DNA from: PLA5 sp040901705
Lineage (GTDB): Bacteria > Planctomycetota > Planctomycetia > Pirellulales > PLA5
Reading direction: 5' to 3'
Assembly (NCBI GenBank): GCA_040901705.1
Contig: JBBDYI010000107.1
Coordinates: 1 to 35,212, forward strand
DNA: 35,212 bases
Shown here: one piece after another, positions 17,361 to 25,225 of the stretch
Position numbering within the stretch: the first letter of the stretch is position 1
Layout of the letters: each line of letters starts with the position of its first letter
The notes under the pieces: generated by a model
What the model saw: only the letters and a program-made list of their open reading frames with translations
Database searches by the model: none
Told to the model about the DNA's origin: nothing
Position numbers and translations under genes: made by a program

Positions 17361-19337
17361 TTATTCGGTCGTCCGGACGATGTCGATTTCGATCGTTTTG
17401 CCCTGGGAAACTTCGACCTCCGCAAACACGCGGTAGGGAACTTTCGCCTTTTTGTGCAGTTCGCCGATCAATTCCTCGACCGCCGGCATGGTGTCGAGCA
17501 TTTTGTCGATTTCGGTCTTGTCCGCGTCGATTTTTTCGAAGGCGGCGTCGGCCTCGGCCAGCAGGGCGGTAAGACGGACCTGTTCGCGTTGCAGCAAGAC
17601 GCGCTGCGGAGGAAACGTCAGCAGTTGTTTGTCGATGTTCTCGATCTGCTTGCGCATCGTGGCGCGGTGCTGCTGCAATTCCTTCCATTGCTTGTCGGTG
17701 CGAATCTTCCGCACGCCGTAGTTCTTTCTTATATCGGCCACTTGCGACAGCGAGAGTGGAAAACTGTCCTTGGCGCCTACGATCCGCGGCGCGACGCGGA
17801 GGTGCAGGCCAGTGCGAAGCGCTTGCGGCTCGATGGAAAGCAGCGGCCGGTTTTCGTCGTCGAGCATGTCGAGGGCCAGGACTACTTTTTCTCGCGTCGG
17901 CGAGGTGAACCGCACGCGGCGGCGATCGTTCGCGAACGTTGCCTCGCGCGGCAGCGCGTCGATCGGACCGATCTCCAGCACCAGCTTGTCGGCTTTCGGC
18001 GGCGCGTCGACGGGGATCTCGACGAGGTCGGCCGCCGTGCTCAGGTCGAGGACCAATGCCGCGGCGGTCACCGGTGCGCGGAGCGGCAAGTTCGCTTGTT
18101 TTCCGGCGGCGCGAAGCTGCAGCAGGCAGTTTTGCAATTGGCCGGCGGTGGGTATCGACGCGGCGGACTCACGCCACTGGAATTGCACGGCACCGCCTGC
18201 GATCCACACGTCGGCCAGCGCGGCGGTCGGTGAAGTGGCCGCTGGAGTGGCTGCGCTTGGGGCGTCGCTGAGCAGACGCACCTGCCAGCGTTGCGCCGGC
18301 GGGTATTCGTTGGCGACGACGGCGAAACTTTGCCCTTCGCCGAGTGCGGCGGCGTCGGCTAGGAGCGTCAACGCATCCACGACCGGCGACGGCGAGCCGT
18401 GCAGCGCGACCAACGTATGCGCCGTTGTGTCGGTCGCGGCGGGAAGAGCGGCGTAGAGGGGAAGATTCTCGAACGGGTCGATGGGGATTGCATTAGTACC
18501 GTCCGCGGCGGAGTTATTGACGTCGGTTGCCGTGCCGGCTGCTGCGTTAGTGCGTATCGCGTTTGCATCGCTCCTGGCGATCGGCCGCTTTTCGCCGCCG
18601 TTCTTTTTGACGTCGGGGGATAGCTTGGCTGTGGTTGACGGGTCGGCATCGCCTGGCGCGACTTGGGGCGCATCGGTAACTTGCCGGTTGTCGTCGTCCT
18701 CGGCGACGATGTCGCTGGGCGGAAATAGTCCCAGCGGATCGACGCCCGCGAACCTGGCGAGCGCGACGACGGCGACGACCAGCGCGACGCTACCGCCGAC
18801 TGCGGCGGCGATCCACATCGGCGCAGCGCGGCTTCCACCTGTGCCGCGGCGATTCCTCGTCAATGACGCGGTGGAGCCGGCCGTTGGCGCGGCGCCTAGG
18901 GCGGCGTCGAGATCGCTCACAGCCAGCATGTCGAGCGAATCTTCGCCGGACAGCTTATCGAGCGGTTCGACGTCGCTTGGGCCGCTTGCGGCGCGGGTCG
19001 CTGGTCCGAATGCCGAGGAAGTCGTGGCGGATGCGCGCTTCGCGGCGGCCGCGGCGGCGATCTTTTTTCGCAGTGTGACGTCGTAGTTGAGTTTGCGATC
19101 GGCGTCGAAGAGCGTCACGCGGGCCTTGCTCACTTCGTTGAGCACGCGCTGCGACGCGATTGCGTGTGGACCGTTTTGCATGGTCCGCAGGTGGTTCATC
19201 CGCTGGTCGGCGGCGCTGGAGATGACGTCGAGGTCGGTCTCGAAGGCCGCGATGCCCAACAGGCGATAGAAGTCCGGAGGTTGATCCTCCGGCCGAATGC
19301 CGAACCACTTGTAGTAGGGATCGAAGTTTGCGGCCAT
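17361..19337 (-). CDS. Planctomycete membrane protein with N-terminal DPYYKWFGI domain
   Basis: A 658-aa protein of a planctomycete-restricted type. Residues 6-95 (DPYYKWFGIRPEDQPPDFYR, LLGIAAFETDLDVISSAADQ, NEVSKARVTLFDADRKLNYD) form a small helical domain reminiscent of a J-domain; in other planctomycete proteins the same motif precedes kinase or Ig-like regions. A low-complexity linker leads to one membrane helix (about 174-196). The 200-360 stretch is acidic and Ala/Thr-rich. Later strands (WQVRLLSD, LVLDLSTAADLVEIPV, RVRFTSPTREKVVLALDML) suggest beta domains outside the membrane. A coiled coil (about 540-620) precedes the end. No enzyme motif is visible; a scaffold or surface role is a guess. 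Confidence 0.75.
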   Translation of the reverse strand: MAANFDPYYKWFGIRPEDQPPDFYRLLGIAAFETDLDVISSAADQRMNHLRTMQNGPHAIASQRVLNEVSKARVTLFDADRKLNYDVTLRKKIAAAAAAKRASATTSSAFGPATRAASGPSDVEPLDKLSGEDSLDMLAVSDLDAALGAAPTAGSTASLTRNRRGTGGSRAAPMWIAAAVGGSVALVVAVVALARFAGVDPLGLFPPSDIVAEDDDNRQVTDAPQVAPGDADPSTTAKLSPDVKKNGGEKRPIARSDANAIRTNAAAGTATDVNNSAADGTNAIPIDPFENLPLYAALPAATDTTAHTLVALHGSPSPVVDALTLLADAAALGEGQSFAVVANEYPPAQRWQVRLLSDAPSAATPAATSPTAALADVWIAGGAVQFQWRESAASIPTAGQLQNCLLQLRAAGKQANLPLRAPVTAAALVLDLSTAADLVEIPVDAPPKADKLVLEIGPIDALPREATFANDRRRVRFTSPTREKVVLALDMLDDENRPLLSIEPQALRTGLHLRVAPRIVGAKDSFPLSLSQVADIRKNYGVRKIRTDKQWKELQQHRATMRKQIENIDKQLLTFPPQRVLLQREQVRLTALLAEADAAFEKIDADKTEIDKMLDTMPAVEELIGELHKKAKVPYRVFAEVEVSQGKTIEIDIVRTTE

Positions 19338-19474
19338 TGCGTTGAATCCCGGCGAATTCGCCCCGGCCCTCGCCTGATCTTAGGATACCACACTCGGGCG
19401 GCGAGTTCTTGGCTGGATGCGCGGCCGCGGTTTTGGCAAACGCCGCGTTCAAACGCCGTGTTCAAGCGCCGTAT

Positions 19475-20803
19475 TCAAACGCTGCGCAAGCGAATTTCGA
19501 GCATCCGCAGCACGTCGGATTCGCTCGGCAACGGCGACGGCAGCACCGCTCGCGTGCGAATCGGAATGTCGTCCATGCGGTACATTGTGCCGGCCGAATG
19601 CAGGCCGTGTTTTGCGGTGGGGATGGTGATTCGGGCGGCGGCTGGCCCTTGCCGCGTGCTCGATACGAGCGGTTCGTGGCGACTGGCGATATGCACGACG
19701 GGGATTTGTGCGAGGTGGGCGACGGCCGGTGGGGTGAGACGTTCGCTCGCCACGCCGCCGACGATGAGCGCCGCGTCCGCTTCGCCGCGGGCGAGCACTT
19801 CGTCGGCCGTGTACTCGCCGGGGTTGTACCGCGGATAGCCGCGGGCGAGGTTCACGCCGAACGGGAACCCGGTCCGCCAGGTCATCGTTTTGTCGCCGCC
19901 GGTGACATTGCCCGACGCGCGGATCGAGCGGCAGATGAACCGCGTGTGGTCGTTCAGTTCCGCGACGAGACGGAACAGGGCTTCGCAATTTGCTTGCCGG
20001 CCGCGCGAGTGCATCAAGCCGCGGCCGAACACGATCGAACCGAATCGGGCCTGCTTCATTTGCTCGGCTAGTTCGGTCCAGGCCGCCAGCGGCACGCCGG
20101 TTTGGTGCTGGATTTCGTCGGGATCGAGGCGAACGCCGGCGACCAAGGCGCGTAGCGTATTGAGCACTTCGAAGTCGGTATTCGGCTTGATGATGAACGA
20201 CTGGTCAACGGACCGCGTGGTTTCGTTTTCGCCGACGTCGATCGCCACGCACGTGCGGTCGGCGCGACCACGGGGAACGAACATGCCGGTCGCTTCGGCG
20301 CTGTAGCGGGTGAAGAATCGCGGGTAGGTGGCGACGACGTTCGTGCCCCAGAACACGATGAGATTGGCCCGGTTGCGCGTTTCGCCGAGCGTGCAAGTGA
20401 CCTTGCCGGCGTTTTGAAAGCCCATGATCGACGGGCCATGGCCGCCGCTGGTGGCGGTATCGACGACGGCGTCGAGCCAGTCGGCGATGCCGATGGCCAG
20501 TCGTTGGGCCTCGGAGGCCATTTCCGGCAGGATGTATACGAGAGGATACCGAGCGGTCCGCAACAACTGAGCAGCGGCGGCGACGGCCCGTTCGAGAGTA
20601 ACTGGCGCGGCGTCGACGCTGGCTGCGGCTGATGCTGCGGGGATTTCCGGGGCCGCGAGAAACCACGCCCGCCCTCGGTGGCAGGCGTTGGCTACTTCGA
20701 CGACACGTCCGTCTTGGACGGTGAGGGCGATGTCGTCGCACAGGCAGCAACAAGCTGGGCAGACGGCGTCGGAAATGGTCTTTGGCAGCATGGGAGGATC
20801 CAT
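19475..20803 (-). CDS. fhcB: Formylmethanofuran dehydrogenase / formyltransferase-hydrolase subunit B
   Basis: Subunit B of the enzyme acting on formyl-methanofuran in tetrahydromethanopterin-linked C1 transfer, a pathway known in planctomycetes. Numbering from ATG 20803 (442 aa), CPACCCLCDD and C41 give the C15-C18-C22-C41 pattern of a 4Fe-4S site. TCTLGETRNRANLIVFWGTN, then YPRFFTRYS, is the family signature, and GRGLMHSRGRQAN and MTWRTGFPFGVN are later conserved-looking blocks. As I recall, archaeal FwdB has a metal-binding Cys just before HGPS; here the residues are Gly-Gly (120-121), as in redox-inactive FhcB. The start could also be 20791 or 20836. It follows the sugar ABC genes by about 100 nt; fhcA, C and D are not in the window. 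Confidence 0.88.
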   Translation of the reverse strand: MDPPMLPKTISDAVCPACCCLCDDIALTVQDGRVVEVANACHRGRAWFLAAPEIPAASAAASVDAAPVTLERAVAAAAQLLRTARYPLVYILPEMASEAQRLAIGIADWLDAVVDTATSGGHGPSIMGFQNAGKVTCTLGETRNRANLIVFWGTNVVATYPRFFTRYSAEATGMFVPRGRADRTCVAIDVGENETTRSVDQSFIIKPNTDFEVLNTLRALVAGVRLDPDEIQHQTGVPLAAWTELAEQMKQARFGSIVFGRGLMHSRGRQANCEALFRLVAELNDHTRFICRSIRASGNVTGGDKTMTWRTGFPFGVNLARGYPRYNPGEYTADEVLARGEADAALIVGGVASERLTPPAVAHLAQIPVVHIASRHEPLVSSTRQGPAAARITIPTAKHGLHSAGTMYRMDDIPIRTRAVLPSPLPSESDVLRMLEIRLRSV

Positions 20804-20905
20804 GTTCACATTCCGGCCGCCGCATCGGCAAACCATCGCGCGTCGATCGCCGCTTCAGGTCGACCGCTTGCGGTGCGTGGGTATTGCGTGCGGAAACTCA
20901 CGGCG

Positions 20906-22264
20906 TCACGCTCCCTTTTCCGCCAGCACGGCTTCGTGCTTCGCGCGGCGGCGGGCGGCGTAGCGTTTGACCATCTCGTCGGCGATGACGCCGGCCAACA
21001 GCACGAGGCCGATGATGGCGAACTCCAAATGGGTCGAGATTCCGAGCAGCACGATCGAGTTGGAAAGCACCCGCATCACGGCCGCGCCGATCAGCACGCC
21101 GAGAATCGCCCCTTCGCCACCACGCAGGCTGCAACCGCCGAGCACGGCGGCGGAAATCGCGTACAGTTCGTAGAAGTTCGCATGGCTGGCCGGCTGAATC
21201 AAGTTGAGATCGAGCGCGAACAGGATTCCCGCCACGCCCGCGAGAACGGAACAAATCACATACGCCAGGATCGTCATGCGGTCGGTGTTGATGCCGCTGT
21301 AGCGGGCCGCCTGCTCGTTGCGGCCGAGGGCCAGCAAGTAGCGCCCGTAGATCGTCCGATTGAGAAACACCGCCGCCAGCACCGCCACGACCAGCATGAT
21401 GATGACCGGCATGGGCACGGCGACCCAGGCGATCATGTCGAGCGGGATGAGATTTCCTTGAGCGTCCAACGCATGTTTACCCGCCGTCGGATCCCAAAGA
21501 AACCGGCTCCAACTGCCGTCGCCGATCCAGCGTAGAAACGGAATCGGCACTTGGAACGGCTGGCCCGAGGCGAGGTATTTCAATCCTTCCAGGCTGGCGT
21601 CGAAGTGTTGCGTCTGCTCGTTGGTCAGATACCGCGCGTAGCCGCGATAGAACAGCAAGCCGCACAACGTGACGACGAACGGCTGCAATCGCACCTTGGT
21701 GATCAATACACCGTGCAGCACGCCAATCCCCACCGAGATCGCCAGCACGAGCGCGACCGCGAGAATGACGTTCATGTGATGCAGCTTGGCGACGGTGACT
21801 TTGCCGCCGGCGGATACGATCGAGGGCGACTCGACCACCGCGGCGACGGTGCGGTCCTGCTCCGTGGCGACGGAATCGACGGTGAGAAACCGGAATTTTC
21901 CAGGCACGCCGGTCGGAACGTGGAGCCGGTCGCCTTTGGCCAAATCGCCCGCGTCGCCGGAGAGTACGACGGCCCGCGGTTCGGTGCGGACCTCCGTCAC
22001 GGTCGTCGGCACTTCGCGGGGTACGTAATCGACTTCGAGAAACATCGCCAGCAAGCACCCGGTCAGGGCGATCGTCGAGCCGATCGACAAATCGATGCCG
22101 CCAGTGATGATGACGAAAGCCACGCCGACGCTGATCAGACCGAACAGCGCGGTGAGGCGAATCAAATTCTCGACGTTGCCCGGCGAGAGGAATCGCGGGT
22201 TGCCCAAGGTCGTCGCCAGACAGACGACGATCAACAAGCCGAGAATGCCGAGAATCTTGTTCAT
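20906..22264 (-). CDS. RbsC-like sugar ABC transporter permease with inserted extracytoplasmic domain
   Basis: The membrane channel subunit of a ribose/xylose-type importer, 452 aa against about 320 for typical RbsC. Family signatures include VGVAFVIITGGIDLSIGSTI (47-66), QPFVVTLCGLLFYRG (194-208), YGRYLLALGRNEQAARYSGI (306-325) and AISAAVLGGCSLRGGEGAIL (369-388). Two insertions explain the length: residues about 78-162, strand-rich with GDLAKGDRLHVP, and about 225-275. The ATG at 22264 overlaps the TGA of the ATPase gene in ATGA and has GAGGAAC upstream, so translation is coupled. Confidence 0.92.
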   Translation of the reverse strand: MNKILGILGLLIVVCLATTLGNPRFLSPGNVENLIRLTALFGLISVGVAFVIITGGIDLSIGSTIALTGCLLAMFLEVDYVPREVPTTVTEVRTEPRAVVLSGDAGDLAKGDRLHVPTGVPGKFRFLTVDSVATEQDRTVAAVVESPSIVSAGGKVTVAKLHHMNVILAVALVLAISVGIGVLHGVLITKVRLQPFVVTLCGLLFYRGYARYLTNEQTQHFDASLEGLKYLASGQPFQVPIPFLRWIGDGSWSRFLWDPTAGKHALDAQGNLIPLDMIAWVAVPMPVIIMLVVAVLAAVFLNRTIYGRYLLALGRNEQAARYSGINTDRMTILAYVICSVLAGVAGILFALDLNLIQPASHANFYELYAISAAVLGGCSLRGGEGAILGVLIGAAVMRVLSNSIVLLGISTHLEFAIIGLVLLAGVIADEMVKRYAARRRAKHEAVLAEKGA

Positions 22265-23829
22265 TTGTTCCTCGCCGTTTCCGCAGCCGCCGGTTTTCGG
22301 CCCACCGACACGTCTCGGCCGGTCGCCAGCTGCATGATCGCTTCTTCGCTCAAATCCGCGCGGGCCAACTCGCCGGTGATGCGACCTTCGTGCATCACGA
22401 GCGCGCGGTCGCTCATGCCGAGCACTTCTTCCATGTCGCTGGAGACAAACAGCACGGCCACGCCGTCGGCGGCGAGTTGTTCCATGATGCGGTAGATTTC
22501 GTGTTTCGCGCCGACGTCGACGCCGCGAGTCGGTTCGTCGAGCAAGAGGACGCGCGGCCGCAGGGCGAGCCACTTGCCGAGCACGACCTTCTGCTGATTG
22601 CCGCCGGAAAGGTAATGCACGATCTGCTGATCGTTGGGCGTGCGAACGTGAAGGCGGTCGATCATCTCGGCGGCCAGACGGCGCTCGCCCGAGGCGTCGA
22701 GCCAGCCGCGGGTGGCCTGTCGATGCAGATTGGCCAGACTGATGTTTTGTCGGACGCTCATTTCCAGGACCAAGCCTTGCAGCTTGCGATCCTCCGGCAC
22801 GAGAGCCACGCCGGCGGCGATGGGACCGACGGGGCTATCGAGCCGAAGCGGATTTCCCGCCACACGAACGGTGCCCAACAGCGGTGGGCGAACGCCGAAG
22901 ATCGCTTCGAGCAGTTCGGTCCGCCCTGCGCCGACCAGTCCCGCCATGCCGACGATCTCGCCGGAATGAATCGCGAGCGAAACGGCATGCCGGCCGCGCG
23001 GGGCGACGCGCAGGGCGTCGACTTCGAGCACGGCTTCGCCCGGCGTATGGATGGTGCGTGCGTAAAACTGCGCCAGATCGCGGCCGACCATCAGCCGCAC
23101 CATTGCATCGTGGCTGATTTCCTCGCGTGCAAGGTCGCCGGCGTGGCGGCCGTCGCGAAACACCGTTACACGGTCGGCCAACTCGTTCACTTCGCCGAGG
23201 CGGTGCGAGATGTAAATGATCGACACGCCGCGGCCGCGCAGGTCCTTGATCACGTCGAACAGCCGCGCCGCTTCGCCCGAGGTGAGGCTGCTCGTCGGTT
23301 CGTCCATGATCAGGATGCGGGCGTTGGCCGACAGGGCCTTGGCGATCTCGACCATTTGCTGATAGCCGATCGACAGCGTGCCGACGATCGTGTTTGGCGA
23401 CACGTCGAGTCCCACTCGGCGGAGGATTTCGACCGACTCGCGTTCGATGCGACGGCGGTCGATCAGCCCAATCGCCGTGCGCGGTTCGCGGCCGAGAAAC
23501 AGATTCGCACCGACGTCGAGGTTGTCGGCGAGGTTGAGTTCCTGATGGATCAGGGCGATGCCGTGCGCTTGGGCGGCGCGGACCGAATCGATCCGAATCG
23601 CGCGGCCGTCGAGCAGGATTTCGCCGGCGTCGGGCGACTGCACGCCGGCGAGGATTTTCATGAGCGTGCTCTTGCCCGCGCCATTTTCGCCGATGAGCGC
23701 AAGCACTTCGCCGCACCCGAGCGAAAGACTGACGTCGGCGAGCGCCTGAACGCCGGGAAAGCGTTTGGAGACGCCGCGCACCTCGAGCAGCGGCGGCCGG
23801 CGATCGTTGGCGGTGGATTCGCCGGTCAT
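22261..23829 (-). CDS. RbsA-like sugar ABC transporter ATPase (two nucleotide-binding domains)
   Basis: A 522-aa energising subunit of a CUT2-family sugar importer. The first domain has Walker A GENGAGKS (48-55), the signature region LSIGYQQMVEIAKAL, and Walker B ILIMDEPTSSL with a following H-loop YISHRLGEV. The second domain has the degenerate Walker A GLVGAGRTE typical of RbsA, a normal signature LSGGNQQKVVLGKWL and Walker B VLLLDEPTRGVDVG. This asymmetry is expected for RbsA/XylG/MglA. It is coupled by 4-nt ATGA overlaps on both sides, to the binding protein gene upstream and the permease gene downstream. The substrate cannot be read from the sequence. Confidence 0.95.
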   Translation of the reverse strand: MTGESTANDRRPPLLEVRGVSKRFPGVQALADVSLSLGCGEVLALIGENGAGKSTLMKILAGVQSPDAGEILLDGRAIRIDSVRAAQAHGIALIHQELNLADNLDVGANLFLGREPRTAIGLIDRRRIERESVEILRRVGLDVSPNTIVGTLSIGYQQMVEIAKALSANARILIMDEPTSSLTSGEAARLFDVIKDLRGRGVSIIYISHRLGEVNELADRVTVFRDGRHAGDLAREEISHDAMVRLMVGRDLAQFYARTIHTPGEAVLEVDALRVAPRGRHAVSLAIHSGEIVGMAGLVGAGRTELLEAIFGVRPPLLGTVRVAGNPLRLDSPVGPIAAGVALVPEDRKLQGLVLEMSVRQNISLANLHRQATRGWLDASGERRLAAEMIDRLHVRTPNDQQIVHYLSGGNQQKVVLGKWLALRPRVLLLDEPTRGVDVGAKHEIYRIMEQLAADGVAVLFVSSDMEEVLGMSDRALVMHEGRITGELARADLSEEAIMQLATGRDVSVGRKPAAAETARNK

Positions 23830-24914
23830 TGGCTCTGTTCGGCGAATTCGGCGGGGATATCCTTATCCATCAGTTCGTGGATGACACCCAAGGCGCGCTC
23901 CTGGGCGTTGAGCACGTCGAGCACGCCGACGAAGATTGCTACTTTTCCGCCTTCGGGACAAGCTTCCTTGACGAGCTTGCCCGCCTGGCGGCCCGCCATG
24001 TAGTTGCTGGTGCCGACGTAGAATTTGCGATTCGAGTTCGGTGCGTCGGCGTCTTGGGTAATGACGTTCATCTTCTCGCAAGCGCGGTTGATGATTTCCG
24101 TCTGGCCCTTGGGGTCGATGACGCTCATCGCCAAGCCATCATATTTCTCTGTAATGTAATCTTCGATGTACTGTTTCTGGCCGGCGCTCAGTCCCGTCGG
24201 CATGTCGAACTTGCAAGTGACGTGGAAGTCTTTGGCCGCAAGTTTGCAACCGTACTCGGCCAATTTCCAAAAGTCGTCAGGCGAATTCGTCAGGAATGCC
24301 AACCGAACGGGCTTCGACGTGTCTTGCTTCTCGAAGTGCAGCGGCGGCCGAGTCCCCTTGCCGGCACGGATGTTTTCGATTTCCGCGCGGAATTCGTCGA
24401 CGTTGTTCGCTCGAATGACCTTCGTCGGAGTATAGAGTTTATCGCCGGGGAACTTGACGTCGGCGCCACGACTCATCGCCGCGAGCAACTCGACCGACTT
24501 ATAGCCGAACGCGAACGGTTGCTGCACGACCGTAGCGACGATATGGCCGTCCTTGATTGCATCAAGGGTTGCGTCGTCCTCATCGAAACCGACGATCTTC
24601 ACTTCGTCGACCTTCCCGGACGATTTGAGAGCCTCGTAGATCATCGGCGGGTTATACGCCCACAGGCCGACCATCACTTTGATGTCGGGATTGGCCGTCA
24701 ACGCGTCTTGCGCATTCGCCTTGGCTTTGGGGTGATCCTTGTCGTCTGTAAAAACATTGACGACGGTGTACTTGCCGGCAGTGAGCGGGTAGGAAAAATC
24801 TCGCGGGTTCGTGATCTCTGCTCCGGATTCGCCCTTGCTTGCGGGCCGGCATCCCGACGCGGTCAGAACCACCGCGACGACGAACAACGTACAAAGCCTG
24901 TGCAACATTCGCAT
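23826..24914 (-). CDS. Sugar-binding lipoprotein of the ABC importer, apparently circularly permuted
   Basis: A 362-aa lipoprotein: hydrophobic signal with Cys22 in LTASGC. The two halves of a type I periplasmic binding protein are in swapped order. Residues 48-185 (KYTVVNVFTDDKDHPKAKAN, VGLWAYNPP, VKIVGFDEDDATLDAIKDG, IVATVVQQPFAFGYKSVELL) correspond to the normally C-terminal half. Residues 201-350 (KPVRLAFLTNSPDDFWKLAE, YIEDYITEKYDGLAMSVIDP, NVITQDADAP, GTSNYMAGRQAGKLVKEACP, NAQERALGVIHELMD) correspond to the normally N-terminal half. The sequence ends 12 residues later. The start at 24914 places the signal peptide correctly; GAGAGG lies about 11 nt upstream. Its stop overlaps the rbsA-like start (ATGA), so it is first in the operon. 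Confidence 0.9.
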   Translation of the reverse strand: MRMLHRLCTLFVVAVVLTASGCRPASKGESGAEITNPRDFSYPLTAGKYTVVNVFTDDKDHPKAKANAQDALTANPDIKVMVGLWAYNPPMIYEALKSSGKVDEVKIVGFDEDDATLDAIKDGHIVATVVQQPFAFGYKSVELLAAMSRGADVKFPGDKLYTPTKVIRANNVDEFRAEIENIRAGKGTRPPLHFEKQDTSKPVRLAFLTNSPDDFWKLAEYGCKLAAKDFHVTCKFDMPTGLSAGQKQYIEDYITEKYDGLAMSVIDPKGQTEIINRACEKMNVITQDADAPNSNRKFYVGTSNYMAGRQAGKLVKEACPEGGKVAIFVGVLDVLNAQERALGVIHELMDKDIPAEFAEQSQ

Positions 24915-24980
24915 GAGAGCAATTTCCTCTCGGCGTGAACAAACGGCGACTGAATCGGCAAGCGAAATCCTCGCCGATAC

Positions 24981-24996
24981 TAGAAAATCGATTCTA
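24981..24996. promoter_or_regulatory. Candidate operator upstream of the sugar ABC operon
   Basis: TAGAAAATCGATTCTA contains inverted arms TAGAA/TTCTA and the perfect palindrome AATCGATT, about 67 nt before the first gene of the sugar operon. It is AT-rich against a GC-rich background. A LacI-type regulator site would be plausible, but no regulator gene is nearby and no clear -35/-10 pair was found. The remainder of the 24915-25225 gap holds only the tandem repeat at 25098. Confidence 0.25.
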
Positions 24997-25097
24997 AAAC
25001 CATTACCGGACGGCAGCAAGTGGCGTCTGGCGGGCCGATCGGCGCGCTTGCAGGGGACGTAGCGTGCCCTGTGGCCTGGAGGAGCGTGGTGCGACCG

Positions 25098-25123
25098 CTC
25101 TGGCAAGTCGCTCTGGCAAGTCG
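25098..25123. repeat. Two tandem copies of a 13-bp unit
   Basis: CTCTGGCAAGTCG occurs twice in direct succession, in the gap between the phosphofructokinase and sugar ABC genes. It is probably a simple duplication; a partial third unit (CGCGCT) does not match. Confidence 0.6.
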
Positions 25124-25225
25124 CGCTAGACGACGGAGGAAGAATCGGCGGCGGTTCAGCGAGCCGCTCGGTTATAGGCGTTGAGTGGCGGCGATACGGG
25201 CAGCAATTGCGTCCAACGCCGAACA

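Noticed and set aside
15887..17425. Long minus-strand frame opposite the methyltransferase
   Set aside because: It is antisense to a gene with SAM-binding motifs; the product is Arg/His-rich without domains.
20789..20836. Alternative starts of the FwdB/FhcB gene
   Set aside because: None of the three ATG codons has a convincing ribosome site. I kept the middle one (20803) as a compromise.
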